A stretch of DNA of 51,134 nt from a virus: the IMG/VR virus record IMGVR_UViG_3300037247_000500, positions 1 to 51,134 of that record; one strand, written 5' to 3'. A model generated the notes under the pieces. It saw only the letters and a program-made list of their open reading frames with translations, had not been told where the DNA came from and did no database searches. Shown one piece after another: positions 12,576 to 21,246 of the stretch. Every line of letters starts with the position of its first letter. Within the stretch, counting starts at the first letter, position 1. A program made the translations under genes and the position numbers.

Positions 12576-13470
12576 AGAAACTATTCATCAGGTATGCGTT
12601 GGTCTACGAAATGGCCTGGTTCATAGGGACATAGCTAAAAAGGTTAATTGTTCTATACACATTGTACAAAGAATATCTGCTATCAGACCAACTCGTGCAT
12701 TATTACCAGCCGATTTTCATAGCGGCAGCAATGTTGGACTCACTCCACCGGCATACCAATATAAGTATATTTCTAATCCAACATCAGAGGAACATCGCAG
12801 ACAGAATAAGTGGTCTAGATTACAAAAAGAATGTTGGAACTGGTATATTAACACATTAAATATATTAAAGCCTATTGACAAAGCATTTCTTCTTGGTGAT
12901 TTAGTTGAGGGCGATGGTAGCCGATCTGGTGGAACCGAGCTTATAACTACTGATAGAAAAAAACAAGTAAGCATGGCTATTGAAGTTATTGAAGCTATTG
13001 AAGCTGAGGGCATGGTGATGGTATTTGGCACGCCATACCATACCGGCCAAGCTGAAGATTTTGAAGATGATATAGCTAAACATTTCGGAATTAAGATCGG
13101 TGGTCATGAATGGGAAAATATTAATGGCTGTACTTTTGATCTTAAACATAAGCAAAGTAACTGCAAGAATCCAGCTACGAGTATCTGGAATGAAATAGTA
13201 GATAATAGAGAGTGGGCTGTACTCGGAGAACAACCTAAAGCTGACGTTCTTGTACGTGCTCATAGTCACCGTTTTTGTTGCATTAAAATTGAAGGTTGTG
13301 TTGGGATTTCTGTCCCTGCTTTACAGGCTTATGGTACTAAGTTTGGGGCTAGGGCGTGTTCACGTAAGGTCCAGTTTGGGTTAGTGGCAGTTGATGTATG
13401 GCCTGATGGTGAGATCGTAGAGCGTATTCATATAGCTAAACTTGCAGAACATATTACGCATGAGAATTAA
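12565..13470 (+). CDS. HTH plus calcineurin-like metallophosphoesterase
   Basis: 301 residues. An HTH-like segment occupies about 10-38 (NGLVHRDIAKKVNCSIHIVQ). It is followed by a metallophosphoesterase core: Asp50/His52 in PADFHSG, GDLVEGDG near 110, GTPYHTG near 156 replacing the usual GNH, and RAHSHRF near 232 giving the HxH metal ligands. Such HTH-phosphoesterase proteins recur in phages, with unknown substrates (nucleotides or DNA ends). The replacement of GNHD by GTPYH is a notable variation. Confidence 0.8.
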   Translation: MPDKETIHQVCVGLRNGLVHRDIAKKVNCSIHIVQRISAIRPTRALLPADFHSGSNVGLTPPAYQYKYISNPTSEEHRRQNKWSRLQKECWNWYINTLNILKPIDKAFLLGDLVEGDGSRSGGTELITTDRKKQVSMAIEVIEAIEAEGMVMVFGTPYHTGQAEDFEDDIAKHFGIKIGGHEWENINGCTFDLKHKQSNCKNPATSIWNEIVDNREWAVLGEQPKADVLVRAHSHRFCCIKIEGCVGISVPALQAYGTKFGARACSRKVQFGLVAVDVWPDGEIVERIHIAKLAEHITHEN

Positions 13471-13472
13471 GA

Positions 13473-13637
13473 ATGAGACATAACCCCTGTCCAAAACAAG
13501 TGTCACAGCAAGAGGAACAACTTCGTTGGTTACTTTATCAAAAGAAAATAACATTCGCACAATATGAAATAAAGCGTAAGAAGTTAATAGAACAGAATCT
13601 TTGGGGTCAAAGAAAGTCAAGGTCTAAATCAAAATGA
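13473..13637 (+). CDS. Small basic helical protein (54 aa)
   Basis: Reads QEEQLRWLLYQKKITFAQYE and ends in a basic tail (RKSRSKSK), the shape of short SHOCT-like or DNA-binding helical hairpins. Coupled to the next gene by ATGA. Function unknown. Confidence 0.55.
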   Translation: MRHNPCPKQVSQQEEQLRWLLYQKKITFAQYEIKRKKLIEQNLWGQRKSRSKSK

Positions 13638-13774
13638 TAACCGTTAGGCAGCTAATTGCAGAACTAGAAGAAAGAGATTTAGAAATGCCTGTTGAAGTGG
13701 CGGGTGGTGAGATTGTGGATATTGAATATACAGATAATGGCAAGTTACGATTGATTGGCGAGGATGAAGTATGA
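13634..13774 (+). CDS. Small acidic protein (46 aa)
   Basis: Begins MITVRQLIAELEERDLEMPV, then a beta segment VVDIEYTDNGKLRLIG-like. The pattern of a short helix followed by a strand pair is common among tiny phage proteins. ATGA overlaps at both ends. Function unknown. Confidence 0.6.
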   Translation: MITVRQLIAELEERDLEMPVEVAGGEIVDIEYTDNGKLRLIGEDEV

Positions 13775-14376
13775 AAGTTGAAGAAGTTTTTAAAAATGAA
13801 CTAGCAATGATAAAAGATCAAGATATAAAAGATTTTGTAATCGAGTGTTTTAAGCTTTTATGTCCCGATTATTTTTGGACTGTTCCATGTAGCACATCGG
13901 GAAAATATCATCCGCAAATTTCTTTAGGTGAGGGTGGTCTAATACGGCATGTTAAGCTTGCTGTATGGTGGGGGCTGGAATTAATGAAAGCTATGTCAGC
14001 CAATGCTGGTTTAAAAAATATTCCTACGTTGCAAGATGAAATTATCGCTACACTTTTACTGCATGATATAATTAAAAATGGTGAGGGTCTTGGAGCAGAT
14101 GGTCGTCCTCTTGATCGCAGTGTAACAGGCACTCATGGAGTAATATTAGCAGAAAAAATACAAACTATTAATATTTATTTAGATAATGATGATGTTTTTT
14201 ATAGAATACTTACTGGAATAGCATTGCATATGGGTATTTGGACTACTAAAATTTATAGTACAATAGACTGTACTGGTTTAGATCCTTTTGTAGATTTAAT
14301 TCATCTAGCTGATTATTGTGCAAGCAGAAAAGTTGATGAAATGTTTTCAGTATTAGAATCGGAGAAAATAGAATGA
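13771..14376 (+). CDS. HD-domain phosphohydrolase (201 aa)
   Basis: The metal-binding HD pattern is visible: His in GLIRHVKLAV near 59, the HD doublet in ATLLLHDIIKNG near 96, histidines in GTHGV and ALHMG, and a late Asp in LIHLADYC near 180. HD enzymes hydrolyse nucleotides, ppGpp-like signals or nucleic-acid ends; the order here resembles YfbR/phage nucleotide hydrolases, but the substrate cannot be told. It belongs with the HAD and phosphoesterase genes just upstream. Confidence 0.75.
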   Translation: MKVEEVFKNELAMIKDQDIKDFVIECFKLLCPDYFWTVPCSTSGKYHPQISLGEGGLIRHVKLAVWWGLELMKAMSANAGLKNIPTLQDEIIATLLLHDIIKNGEGLGADGRPLDRSVTGTHGVILAEKIQTINIYLDNDDVFYRILTGIALHMGIWTTKIYSTIDCTGLDPFVDLIHLADYCASRKVDEMFSVLESEKIE

Positions 14377-14774
14377 CCTTGACAGATGAAATCAAAATCA
14401 AAAAACGCAAGAAGTATCAAAAACGAGTGTTTTTTTTATTACGATCACTCTACCCTGTTTTCTTGGGATCAGCATTAAATATTCAAATGGTTGATCAATA
14501 TCAAAAGATATATCGTCCATTAACTGATCATGCTGACGGTGATCGCTTGCCATTCAAGAGCAAAGGCAAATTAGCTATTAAAAAGAAAAGGTCGCATTGT
14601 TTGTTTGCAATGTTGAATAATGTCATTGTGAACTTCTGGAGTTTTTGTGAAGATCAAGAAAATGAGGTCGACCTATTATCAGCATTGATAGAGACTGAAG
14701 ATATAGTGACAACTGGTTTGGAAAGTTATCGAGTGACTGGTACAACAGCAGAGGGGTTTTATCTTGTCAAATAA
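14373..14774 (+). CDS. Hypothetical protein upstream of DNA polymerase (133 aa)
   Basis: A very basic N-terminus (KIKKRKKYQKRVFFLL) is followed by a mixed region with GKLAIKKKRSHCLFAMLNNV and an acidic C-terminal part. ATGA overlap with the HD gene and 11-nt overlap with the polymerase frame. It may be a polymerase or DNA accessory protein by position alone. Confidence 0.55.
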   Translation: MTLTDEIKIKKRKKYQKRVFFLLRSLYPVFLGSALNIQMVDQYQKIYRPLTDHADGDRLPFKSKGKLAIKKKRSHCLFAMLNNVIVNFWSFCEDQENEVDLLSALIETEDIVTTGLESYRVTGTTAEGFYLVK

Positions 14775-16776
14775 TTGGCAAACCATATTACGAGATGTAG
14801 GCTACCCAACAGTAGCAGTCACGCTGGACTTCGAGACTTACTACGACAAGGATTATGGTTTAAAAGACTTGTCCATTGTAGAGTATGTCTGCGATTCGTG
14901 TTTCGAGTTTACTGGATTAGGTATATTTGTTAGTAGTCAGCCGTTTGATAATGAAGAAAATTGTAGATTTTGGGAACCAGAGCATATTGATCAACATATC
15001 AAGTGGCTCCAAAAGGAATATGGCAAAAACCTAGAACGCTGCACACTCGTTGGTCAAAATCTCATGTTCGATGCGTTAATCCTAACTGAGAAGTTCGGGA
15101 TTGTACCGAAGTATACGATAGACACGCTGAACCTAGCCAGGCATGAAGATAGCAAACGCAGAAACGGTCTTAAATATCTTTGTGAGTATTATGATATAGG
15201 AGTGAAAAAAGGTGACACTAGCCAATTCAAAGGATTACACTGGGAAGATGCCAGCCCCACACAACAAAAGAACTGGGCCAATTACTGTTGCGGAGATATT
15301 ATTGCCGAAACTAGATTGTTTCGTCTTTTACTTCCGTTACTTACCAACCCGATACTTGAAATTCCTTTACAACAACATACCCTGGAGCTTTACCTGCGGC
15401 CCCGTTTAGATTTTGATTTTGATTTAGCTGAAAATCTTGAAAAAGAAATGGAAGAAAAACTTGATTTGCTTCTTAGACCTGCTGGTTGGGTGTGGAAATA
15501 TCGAGATAAGAAACACAAACGTATTATAGAGGTAATCCGATCAGCTAAATTCGTAAAAGCTCTGGCTGATACACTTCCCGAAGGTGAGTATGTCCCGATG
15601 AAACCAGGAAAAAAGGGTAATATCCCGGCACTTGCAAAAGATGATGTGGAACTTCAGTACCTATTGGAACACCCGGAGCAAAAAGTACGAGAACTCGTAG
15701 CAGCACGAGTAGCAGCTAGGTCATGGCCTACATGGATCAAGCGATTACAATCTATGACTAATCAAGCCAGACTTCGGGGTGGTTTACTTGGAATTCCGCT
15801 GAATTACTACGGAGCACACACAGGAAGATGGAGTGGTACACAAAATATAAATCCACAGAATCTACCCGGACGCGGCAGAGCAGGAGAAGGTACGCACCCG
15901 TTACTTCAGAAAATGCGGAATTGTATAATTGCACCTGAAGAACATATCCTAGGTATTATTGACTTAGCACAAGTTGAAGCACGCGATTTGGCGGTGTTCG
16001 CTGGTCAAGAAGATCTTATTGAGGGGTTTAGAAATGGCGAAGATGTTTATAGTGAGTTTGCTACTACTTTATTTCGTTCTCCAGTTCGTAAAGCTCGCAA
16101 AAGTGATCCGAATGAAATACAGATTGTCCTTAAAATCAGACGAGGATTTGGAAAAGATGCTATCCTTGGATGCGGATACGGCATGGGATCTAGAAAGTTT
16201 TATGCTCGTTGTTTGGCGAACAATGATCTTAAACCGTCTTTTGATTCTGGTGATTTTGATTATACTTTTATTGATGGGCTAATTAAAACCTATCGAAGTA
16301 AGTTTTCTAAGATCCCTGAATTTTGGATCCAAGTAGAGAAAGCATTTCGATGGGTGATAAAGTATTCACACGAGAAAATGGAAGTAAGTGGTTTGGAACT
16401 TTATAATGACAATGGCACGGTAAATATCGTGCTACCATCAGGCCGTCACTTGAAGTACCCGCAGTCTAGAATTGTGAAGGATCAGTACAATGGTAGTATT
16501 AAATATCAATGGGGACACCTGTGGGGTGGTAGCATCACGGAAAATATTGTTCAGTCGAATTGCCGTGACATTTTTGCAGAAGGAATCCTTGCAGTTGAAA
16601 AAGCAGGATATTCAGTTGTAATGCACTCACATGATGAGATTATTTGCTTGTTCAAAAGGAAAACTGCTGAAAAAGATTTACAGAAAGTTATAAAAATAAT
16701 GTGTTGTAACCCTAGCTGGCGTAAGGAGTTACCATTAGCTGCGGAGGGTGGGCTTAGTGCTCATTATAAGAAATGA
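14764..16776 (+). CDS. polA: Family A DNA polymerase with 3'-5' exonuclease
   Basis: 670 residues. Exonuclease motifs: I at LDFETYYD (about 21-28), II at GQNLMFDAL (near 100), III at NYCCGDIIAETRLF (near 180). Polymerase motifs: template-contact segment TGRWSGTQNINPQNLPG near 360, motif A DLAQVEARDLAV near 398, motif B KIRRGFGKDAILGCGYG near 456 and motif C MHSHDEI near 620. The length fits a phage replicative PolA. The start is TTG at 14764 with GAGGGG 8 nt upstream; no suitable ATG exists before the exonuclease domain. It anchors the replication block. Confidence 0.95.
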   Translation: MSNNWQTILRDVGYPTVAVTLDFETYYDKDYGLKDLSIVEYVCDSCFEFTGLGIFVSSQPFDNEENCRFWEPEHIDQHIKWLQKEYGKNLERCTLVGQNLMFDALILTEKFGIVPKYTIDTLNLARHEDSKRRNGLKYLCEYYDIGVKKGDTSQFKGLHWEDASPTQQKNWANYCCGDIIAETRLFRLLLPLLTNPILEIPLQQHTLELYLRPRLDFDFDLAENLEKEMEEKLDLLLRPAGWVWKYRDKKHKRIIEVIRSAKFVKALADTLPEGEYVPMKPGKKGNIPALAKDDVELQYLLEHPEQKVRELVAARVAARSWPTWIKRLQSMTNQARLRGGLLGIPLNYYGAHTGRWSGTQNINPQNLPGRGRAGEGTHPLLQKMRNCIIAPEEHILGIIDLAQVEARDLAVFAGQEDLIEGFRNGEDVYSEFATTLFRSPVRKARKSDPNEIQIVLKIRRGFGKDAILGCGYGMGSRKFYARCLANNDLKPSFDSGDFDYTFIDGLIKTYRSKFSKIPEFWIQVEKAFRWVIKYSHEKMEVSGLELYNDNGTVNIVLPSGRHLKYPQSRIVKDQYNGSIKYQWGHLWGGSITENIVQSNCRDIFAEGILAVEKAGYSVVMHSHDEIICLFKRKTAEKDLQKVIKIMCCNPSWRKELPLAAEGGLSAHYKK

Positions 16777-16931
16777 AAGATTATATATCGGGTTTAATTC
16801 GATGTCGTTGTTCTAATTTAATGCGGCGTGGTAAATTCATAAAAATTTGTGAATACACGCCAGATAGAAAACGCTGTCTTAATTGTAATAAAAACTTAAA
16901 AATAATTATAGAAGCCGGAAGTAAATATTGA
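16773..16931 (+). CDS. Small zinc-ribbon protein (52 aa)
   Basis: Cysteines in LIRCRCSNLM, KICEYT and RCLNCNKNL suggest a small metal-binding domain. ATGA overlap with the polymerase; its stop overlaps the next TTG start. Function unknown. Confidence 0.55.
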   Translation: MKDYISGLIRCRCSNLMRRGKFIKICEYTPDRKRCLNCNKNLKIIIEAGSKY

Positions 16932-17068
16932 AACGCCTAAAAACAATAGTTTATAAAACACACAAACAGCTAATCAAAGCTACGATCAAGAAAGTGCTGG
17001 ATCGACCACCGATCACGAAACAGCAGCGATTGCAGAGTGCGGTTGATAGATTGCGGAGGGTGGAATGA
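16928..17068 (+). CDS. Small basic protein with TTG start (46 aa)
   Basis: TTG 16928 overlaps the previous TGA, with GGAAG upstream. The product is strongly basic and helical (KRLKTIVYKTHKQLIKATIK, then QRLQSAVDRLRRVE), suggesting nucleic-acid contact. Its stop overlaps the next ATG (ATGA). Confidence 0.5.
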   Translation: MKRLKTIVYKTHKQLIKATIKKVLDRPPITKQQRLQSAVDRLRRVE

Positions 17069-17289
17069 AAGAGTTTGAGAAGTGGTTTAATGAACTTGAT
17101 GATGTACAACATACAAGATTTACCAAACAAAATAGGTCAGTAGCAGCGATAAGTTGGGAAGCGGCTTTGGAGTGGATATATAAAGAAGCAAAAAAACTTT
17201 GTAAAAATCCAGATATGCCTGTAACTGCTTTTGATTTAATTGAAACTGCTTTTGATTTAATTGAAGATGAACTAAATGACCAAACGTAG
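17065..17289 (+). CDS. Hypothetical protein with internal duplication (74 aa)
   Basis: The N-terminal FEKWFNELDD segment and SWEAALEWIYKEAK resemble short phage proteins of unknown role. The C-terminus carries a perfect duplication (TAFDLIE twice) from a 21-bp tandem repeat at 17223-17264. Overlaps the nuclease gene by 14 nt. Confidence 0.6.
   Translation: MKEFEKWFNELDDVQHTRFTKQNRSVAAISWEAALEWIYKEAKKLCKNPDMPVTAFDLIETAFDLIEDELNDQT
17223..17264 (+). repeat. Perfect 21-bp tandem duplication
   Basis: Two identical 21-bp copies (17223-17243 and 17244-17264) within the 74-residue gene keep the frame and repeat seven residues. It looks recent because there are no differences. Confidence 0.9.
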
Positions 17290-17734
17290 ACCACGAGCAC
17301 TAGTATACGCCGATTTAGCAGATGCAGTGAAATGTATGAATGAAGGTAAAAAACCAAAACGGGCTACGAATAAAGATGGAAGTATAAGCACTAAGCCGCT
17401 ATTCATTGTTGAACCACAGCTAGAGTCAGAGGTTCTAAAAGAGTGCATGGCCTGGTTACGCAAACAAGGGTGTGTGGCCGATAGATTAGATGCCGGAACA
17501 GCTTATATGGACAATGGTCAGATCTATAGATATGGCATTGTTGGTGCTGGTGACATTATAGGTATACTTCCAACCGGTCAGCACTTCGAGATTGAGTGCA
17601 AGCGAAGCACCGGAGGGAAGTGGAGTATCAGCCAGCAAAGGCGTAAGAAGAAAATAGAACGTAATAACGCACTATATCTTATAGTACATAGTCTGGTTGA
17701 ATTACAACATTATATGAAAGGGGTTTTGGGATGA
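17276..17734 (+). CDS. VRR-NUC-type PD-(D/E)XK nuclease (152 aa)
   Basis: Core at about 65-135: QLESEVLKECMAWLRKQG, then GAGDIIGILPTGQHFEIECK, giving the PD-(D/E)XK residues Asp, Glu and Lys in GD...EIECK, followed by SISQQRRKKKIERNNALY with the conserved Gln. Phage VRR-NUC enzymes resolve or trim branched DNA. The N-terminal ~45 residues are basic. It lies between polymerase and recombination genes, consistent with a DNA-processing role. Confidence 0.85.
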   Translation: MTKRRPRALVYADLADAVKCMNEGKKPKRATNKDGSISTKPLFIVEPQLESEVLKECMAWLRKQGCVADRLDAGTAYMDNGQIYRYGIVGAGDIIGILPTGQHFEIECKRSTGGKWSISQQRRKKKIERNNALYLIVHSLVELQHYMKGVLG

Positions 17735-17877
17735 AGATACATTTTAGATGGTATTATGGAGTAGATGTAACCGCTTGTGGAGCGGAACAACAAATGAGTT
17801 TGGAATGTACTGTAATTCGTAAAAAAGTTACTTGTAAGCGATGTAAAAATACCAAACATTTTAGGAAAATTAAATGA
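17731..17877 (+). CDS. Small Cys-containing basic protein (48 aa)
   Basis: Contains VTCKRCKNTKHFRK near the C-terminus, a CxxC with nearby histidine, and a beta-like N-terminal half. Both ends are coupled by ATGA. Unknown function. Confidence 0.5.
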   Translation: MKIHFRWYYGVDVTACGAEQQMSLECTVIRKKVTCKRCKNTKHFRKIK

Positions 17878-18032
17878 CTCTAATTAAAAAGCTAATATGC
17901 TGGCTAAGGGGCTACCATCTCTGGCGAAAATGGATGTGGATTAGGTACTCAGATGGCAGAACTGTGTATTATATACGTGAATGTGGTTATTGTAGTGTAG
18001 ATGAATCTTGTGTGGAGGAACCGGAATGTTGA
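17874..18032 (+). CDS. Small Trp/Cys-rich protein (52 aa)
   Basis: A basic aromatic N-terminus (CWLRGYHLWRKWMWIRY) is followed by an acidic Cys-rich tail (CGYCSVDESC, PEC). Coupled by ATGA to the previous gene and overlapped by the next. Function unknown. Confidence 0.5.
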   Translation: MTLIKKLICWLRGYHLWRKWMWIRYSDGRTVYYIRECGYCSVDESCVEEPEC

Positions 18033-18304
18033 ATAAAAAATTTCAAGAGGAAGTAAATATATTATTGCAAGAAATTGTTCCTGACTTTAAAATAAATGCT
18101 CTTTTTGATTATCCTCAAATGGCTGTTCTAGTTTGTCCTAGTTTTATAAGTTTTTCTTTTACTATTAATAAACAAGAGTGGCAGCAGCAAAAGAATGATA
18201 AAAAAGCACAAAAAGATTTAGTGGAAACACGACTTTTGTTTGCATTAGAAAGTGCAAGGAGTTACATGGATATACAAATAGAGGATTTAAAAAATGCTAA
18301 ATAA
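18026..18304 (+). CDS. Hypothetical protein (92 aa)
   Basis: Begins MLNKKFQEEVNILLQEIVPD with a beta middle (MAVLVCPSFISFSFTINK) and a charged helical end. GGAGG lies upstream of ATG 18026; an earlier start at 18008 would remove that site. Overlaps the nuclease start by 11 nt. Confidence 0.6.
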   Translation: MLNKKFQEEVNILLQEIVPDFKINALFDYPQMAVLVCPSFISFSFTINKQEWQQQKNDKKAQKDLVETRLLFALESARSYMDIQIEDLKNAK

Positions 18305-19379
18305 AATAATCCTAAGTGCAACAGCAATAGACAATTTCCAAGCGTGCAATACACGTTGGAGAAACGCCAATCTCTATAGGTTGAGAAAGATAGACGAAAC
18401 TGACTCTAGGCGACAAGGAACCACCTGGCATAAGCTCCAGGAACTAACAGGTGACATGGACGCGATTACTGATTATATCAATGAGCAATATGACAGTGTG
18501 CCGCTAGGTAGAACTAAAGAAGAATGGGAGATCGAGCGAATAATCCTGCTCTACTGTATGGCCGGGTATAACTGGTACTATCAACAGCAACCAACGCAGT
18601 ATACAGTTATTGCTTCCGAGATTGAATTTGAAATACCAGTAGGTGATACTATCATTCGGGGAAAAATAGACCAGCTTGTGAAAGATGAATATGGAAATCT
18701 TTATATTCGGGAATTCAAAAGTTCATCTAAGTCACTGGATGATACTTACTGGGACCATCTTAATCTCGATCCACAAATTAGCACTTACATATTAGCAATT
18801 AACTATATGTTATTGAATGGGGATCTTGAACAGTATGGGACCGTTAAGGATGCGGGATTGATTAATAAGGTTCTCTATAATGTATGGCACAAGCCGAAGA
18901 TTGGTCCAAAGTTTATCACACAGAAGGTCAGTAAGGAGTTGGTTGAAACTGGTAAATATTGTGATACGGAATTTGAAATCATTGGTGTTGATGATGGAAC
19001 CCAAACTCTAACGGCTTCTTATGAAATCAACGGCACCCAAGCAATAACAGAACCAGGCAAGAAAGTCGGAACCTTTACAATCTACGAAACCCCGGAGATG
19101 TTCGGTGCTCGGCTGCTCCAGGATGTTGTAGAGCGTCCAGAGTTTTACTTCCAGGAAAAAGAGCTTGGGCGTACTGCTGATGAGATGAAGGATTTTGAAG
19201 GTCAGCTTCAGAATATCTATGAGATGATGAAGTTACAGTCAGAAAATGAATTATGGTATCCGTGTAGTAAAGAATGTAGATCACGGTGGAAGTGTGAGTA
19301 CACCGAGTTGTGTGAGCATAATATCGAAATAGATTTAGAGAACCCACCAGCAGGTTATGAAATTAGGAGAAGAAAATGA
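18294..19379 (+). CDS. RecB/Cas4-like PD-(D/E)XK exonuclease with Cys cluster
   Basis: 361 residues. The N-terminal SATAIDNFQACNTRWR resembles the start of PDDEXK_1 nucleases, with the first cysteine. A conserved His lies in GTTWHKLQE. The catalytic block is GKIDQLV (about 122) and REFKSSSK (about 138), supplying D...ExK. Near 323-341 CSKEC, KCEY and ELCEH form a cysteine cluster typical of Cas4/AddB-type nucleases carrying a 4Fe-4S centre. It probably resects DNA for the Sak4-like recombinase downstream. Stop overlaps next start (ATGA). Confidence 0.88.
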   Translation: MLNKIILSATAIDNFQACNTRWRNANLYRLRKIDETDSRRQGTTWHKLQELTGDMDAITDYINEQYDSVPLGRTKEEWEIERIILLYCMAGYNWYYQQQPTQYTVIASEIEFEIPVGDTIIRGKIDQLVKDEYGNLYIREFKSSSKSLDDTYWDHLNLDPQISTYILAINYMLLNGDLEQYGTVKDAGLINKVLYNVWHKPKIGPKFITQKVSKELVETGKYCDTEFEIIGVDDGTQTLTASYEINGTQAITEPGKKVGTFTIYETPEMFGARLLQDVVERPEFYFQEKELGRTADEMKDFEGQLQNIYEMMKLQSENELWYPCSKECRSRWKCEYTELCEHNIEIDLENPPAGYEIRRRK

Positions 19380-19576
19380 ATAATAATGCGGCTATAGCTA
19401 TGGAAATGGGAAATATTTGGATTCCTCCTAATGGTCGTCCATATTGGAAGGGCGGTTCAAATGCCGGTCCTCATTTAACAGACGAAGAATTAGATAAACA
19501 TGATTTATCATATTTCAAAAAGTATCCATTTGATGAAATATGGGTTAAAAGTTTAAAATTTAGGAGAAGAAAATGA
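19376..19576 (+). CDS. Hypothetical protein (66 aa)
   Basis: Short protein with GNIWIPPNGRPYWKGGSN and an acidic helix (TDEELDKHDLSYFKKY). It ends FRRRK because its last codons are also the ribosome-binding site of the next gene. Function unknown. Confidence 0.55.
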   Translation: MNNNAAIAMEMGNIWIPPNGRPYWKGGSNAGPHLTDEELDKHDLSYFKKYPFDEIWVKSLKFRRRK

Positions 19577-19806
19577 AAGTAATTCCAAGAACAAAAAACA
19601 GAAAGTCAGTCAAATTTTCCGTACTTAATCCAGGTGATGCTTTTATATGGCGTGATGGTATCTGTATTAAGGGTAGTGCAAATCAAATTCTAATAGATCT
19701 AAACACTGGGTTCACCTGTTATGATAATTGCGATGAACTTGTAGTACCAGTAGAAGCAACTGTAAACTGGAAGCATAAAGAATTTAAAAAGAGGAATAAA
19801 AAATGA
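19573..19806 (+). CDS. Small beta-rich protein (77 aa)
   Basis: Contains VKFSVLNPGDAFIWRDGICI and LIDLNTGFTCYDNCDELVVPV, a pattern of small beta barrels with paired strands widely seen next to phage recombination genes. AGGAGA precedes ATG 19573. Function unknown. Confidence 0.6.
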   Translation: MKVIPRTKNRKSVKFSVLNPGDAFIWRDGICIKGSANQILIDLNTGFTCYDNCDELVVPVEATVNWKHKEFKKRNKK

Positions 19807-20621
19807 GCAACGGACCACCTAAACTTAGTCAAGCAAAGAAACGATTCAGCATAGTTCCCTGGACCGGGGAAAATGAAGGAGAAAAGATCATCATTCATGG
19901 AGGGTCGGGTATAGGTAAAACTACACTTGCAGCATTAGCATCCAATCCTGTATTTATCGGTGTTGATGATGGTGGTCGTAAGATTAAGCATCCTGTTACC
20001 AGAAAACCACTTAATCATATTCCAGGGATCACAACTTTCGCAGATGTAAGAGCCGCTTTACAGCAACCAGGACTGTTCGATAAGTATGATACGGTGGTAA
20101 TTGATAATATCACTGAACTTGAACGTTGGGCGTTGCCACACTTGTTTAAGACAGTATCGAAAAGTCAATCAGGCGAAGTTGTTAAAAACATTGAAGATTA
20201 TGGATACCATAAAGGTTATCGCAGATGGTATGATATTATGCGGCTGATCCTTACAGACTGTGACCCACTTGTGCGGAAGGGCAAGAATATTATAATGGTA
20301 GCTCAAAGTACAATCTGTAAATATGTGCAAGCTGGAAGTGAAGATTTTGTGAAGGAAGGTCCAGCACTTCACCATGATAAGAATGTCAGCACTATGAATC
20401 AGTATATTGAATGGGCCGATCATGTGTTCCGCATTGCTAATTGTAGCGTAACAGTTAGTAAAAAAGGCAAAGCAAGTGGCACGAATGATCGTGCAGTATA
20501 TGTCCATCCAGAGCCACACTTCTATGCTAAGTCACGCACGATTCCTGCTGATCCGTATGCTGTTGTTGCGTTTAAGAATCAGAAAGATGATAGTATTTGG
20601 CGTGTTTTATTTGGAGAATGA
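19803..20621 (+). CDS. Sak4-like RecA-fold ATPase (single-strand annealing)
   Basis: 272 residues with Walker A HGGSGIGKTTLAALAS near 31-46 and Walker B DTVVIDNITELE near 96-107. A sensor-like MVAQS follows near 168. Compact RecA-like P-loop proteins of this size next to nucleases and SSBs are Sak4-type phage recombinases. Neighbouring RecB-like nuclease and possible SSB genes support the assignment. ATGA overlaps at both ends. Confidence 0.85.
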   Translation: MSNGPPKLSQAKKRFSIVPWTGENEGEKIIIHGGSGIGKTTLAALASNPVFIGVDDGGRKIKHPVTRKPLNHIPGITTFADVRAALQQPGLFDKYDTVVIDNITELERWALPHLFKTVSKSQSGEVVKNIEDYGYHKGYRRWYDIMRLILTDCDPLVRKGKNIIMVAQSTICKYVQAGSEDFVKEGPALHHDKNVSTMNQYIEWADHVFRIANCSVTVSKKGKASGTNDRAVYVHPEPHFYAKSRTIPADPYAVVAFKNQKDDSIWRVLFGE

Positions 20622-20764
20622 TTATGTGTTTACATAGCGGATGTAATGATGATGAACCTCCAACATTTTTTGAAGAACGCCCTATGTTTTGGCCTACATT
20701 TTGGGTATTATTGTGTGTTGGTTTCTTTGTTGTAAGTATAATTTGGATATATTGGAGCAAATAA
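20618..20764 (+). CDS. Small single-pass membrane protein (48 aa)
   Basis: A polar, Cys-containing N-terminus (CLHSGCNDDEPP) is followed by a transmembrane helix (FWVLLCVGFFVVSIIWIYW). Coupled to the Sak4 gene (ATGA) and abutting the next ATG. Function unknown. Confidence 0.55.
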   Translation: MIMCLHSGCNDDEPPTFFEERPMFWPTFWVLLCVGFFVVSIIWIYWSK

Positions 20765-21022
20765 ATGTCACTACAACTAAAAGGTAAATCACCAGGCAGG
20801 AACGATCAATGTCCCTGCGAATCGGGGTTGAAGTTTAAGAACTGCCACGGCGATCCAACAAAACAATCTATTTGTAATCGTTTAGTTCAAGAAGCAATGT
20901 TAACGTTAATTTTTAATGAGAGGATTAGACAAGGTATAATATGTGAACACGGTGTTGCTAAAGAAGATAAATGTATTGATTGTGAAAGTGTACAAGAACT
21001 TAATTTGGAGGATGGGGCATGA
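20765..21022 (+). CDS. SEC-C motif protein (85 aa)
   Basis: The N-terminus [20 protein letters not shown] is a textbook SEC-C zinc motif (CxC...CH). Two further pairs occur in CEHG and CIDCES. SEC-C domains bind zinc and often sit on proteins that touch nucleic acids or SecA-type partners; here it is nearly stand-alone. Confidence 0.75.
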   Translation: MSLQLKGKSPGRNDQCPCESGLKFKNCHGDPTKQSICNRLVQEAMLTLIFNERIRQGIICEHGVAKEDKCIDCESVQELNLEDGA

Positions 21023-21246
21023 ATTTACCAGAAAGTTGTGAAAAACATCAACCTGATTATAAAGCAAATATATGGAAACAGTATTCTATTGATGAACTTG
21101 GAATGTGGGTGCATCTTTTTGTAAAACGAGCTTTTCATCGTGACAATAAGGAAAAGGCCAAAAAAGATTTATATGATGCACAAAATTATTTAAATATGAT
21201 ACAATCTTATATTGACAATGCAAAATATAATTTGGAGGAAAATTAA
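21019..21246 (+). CDS. Hypothetical helical protein (75 aa)
   Basis: Resembles short helical phage proteins ([20 protein letters not shown], then [20 protein letters not shown]). ATGA overlap with the SEC-C gene; its last codons include the GGAGG site of the next gene. Function unknown. Confidence 0.6.
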   Translation: MNLPESCEKHQPDYKANIWKQYSIDELGMWVHLFVKRAFHRDNKEKAKKDLYDAQNYLNMIQSYIDNAKYNLEEN

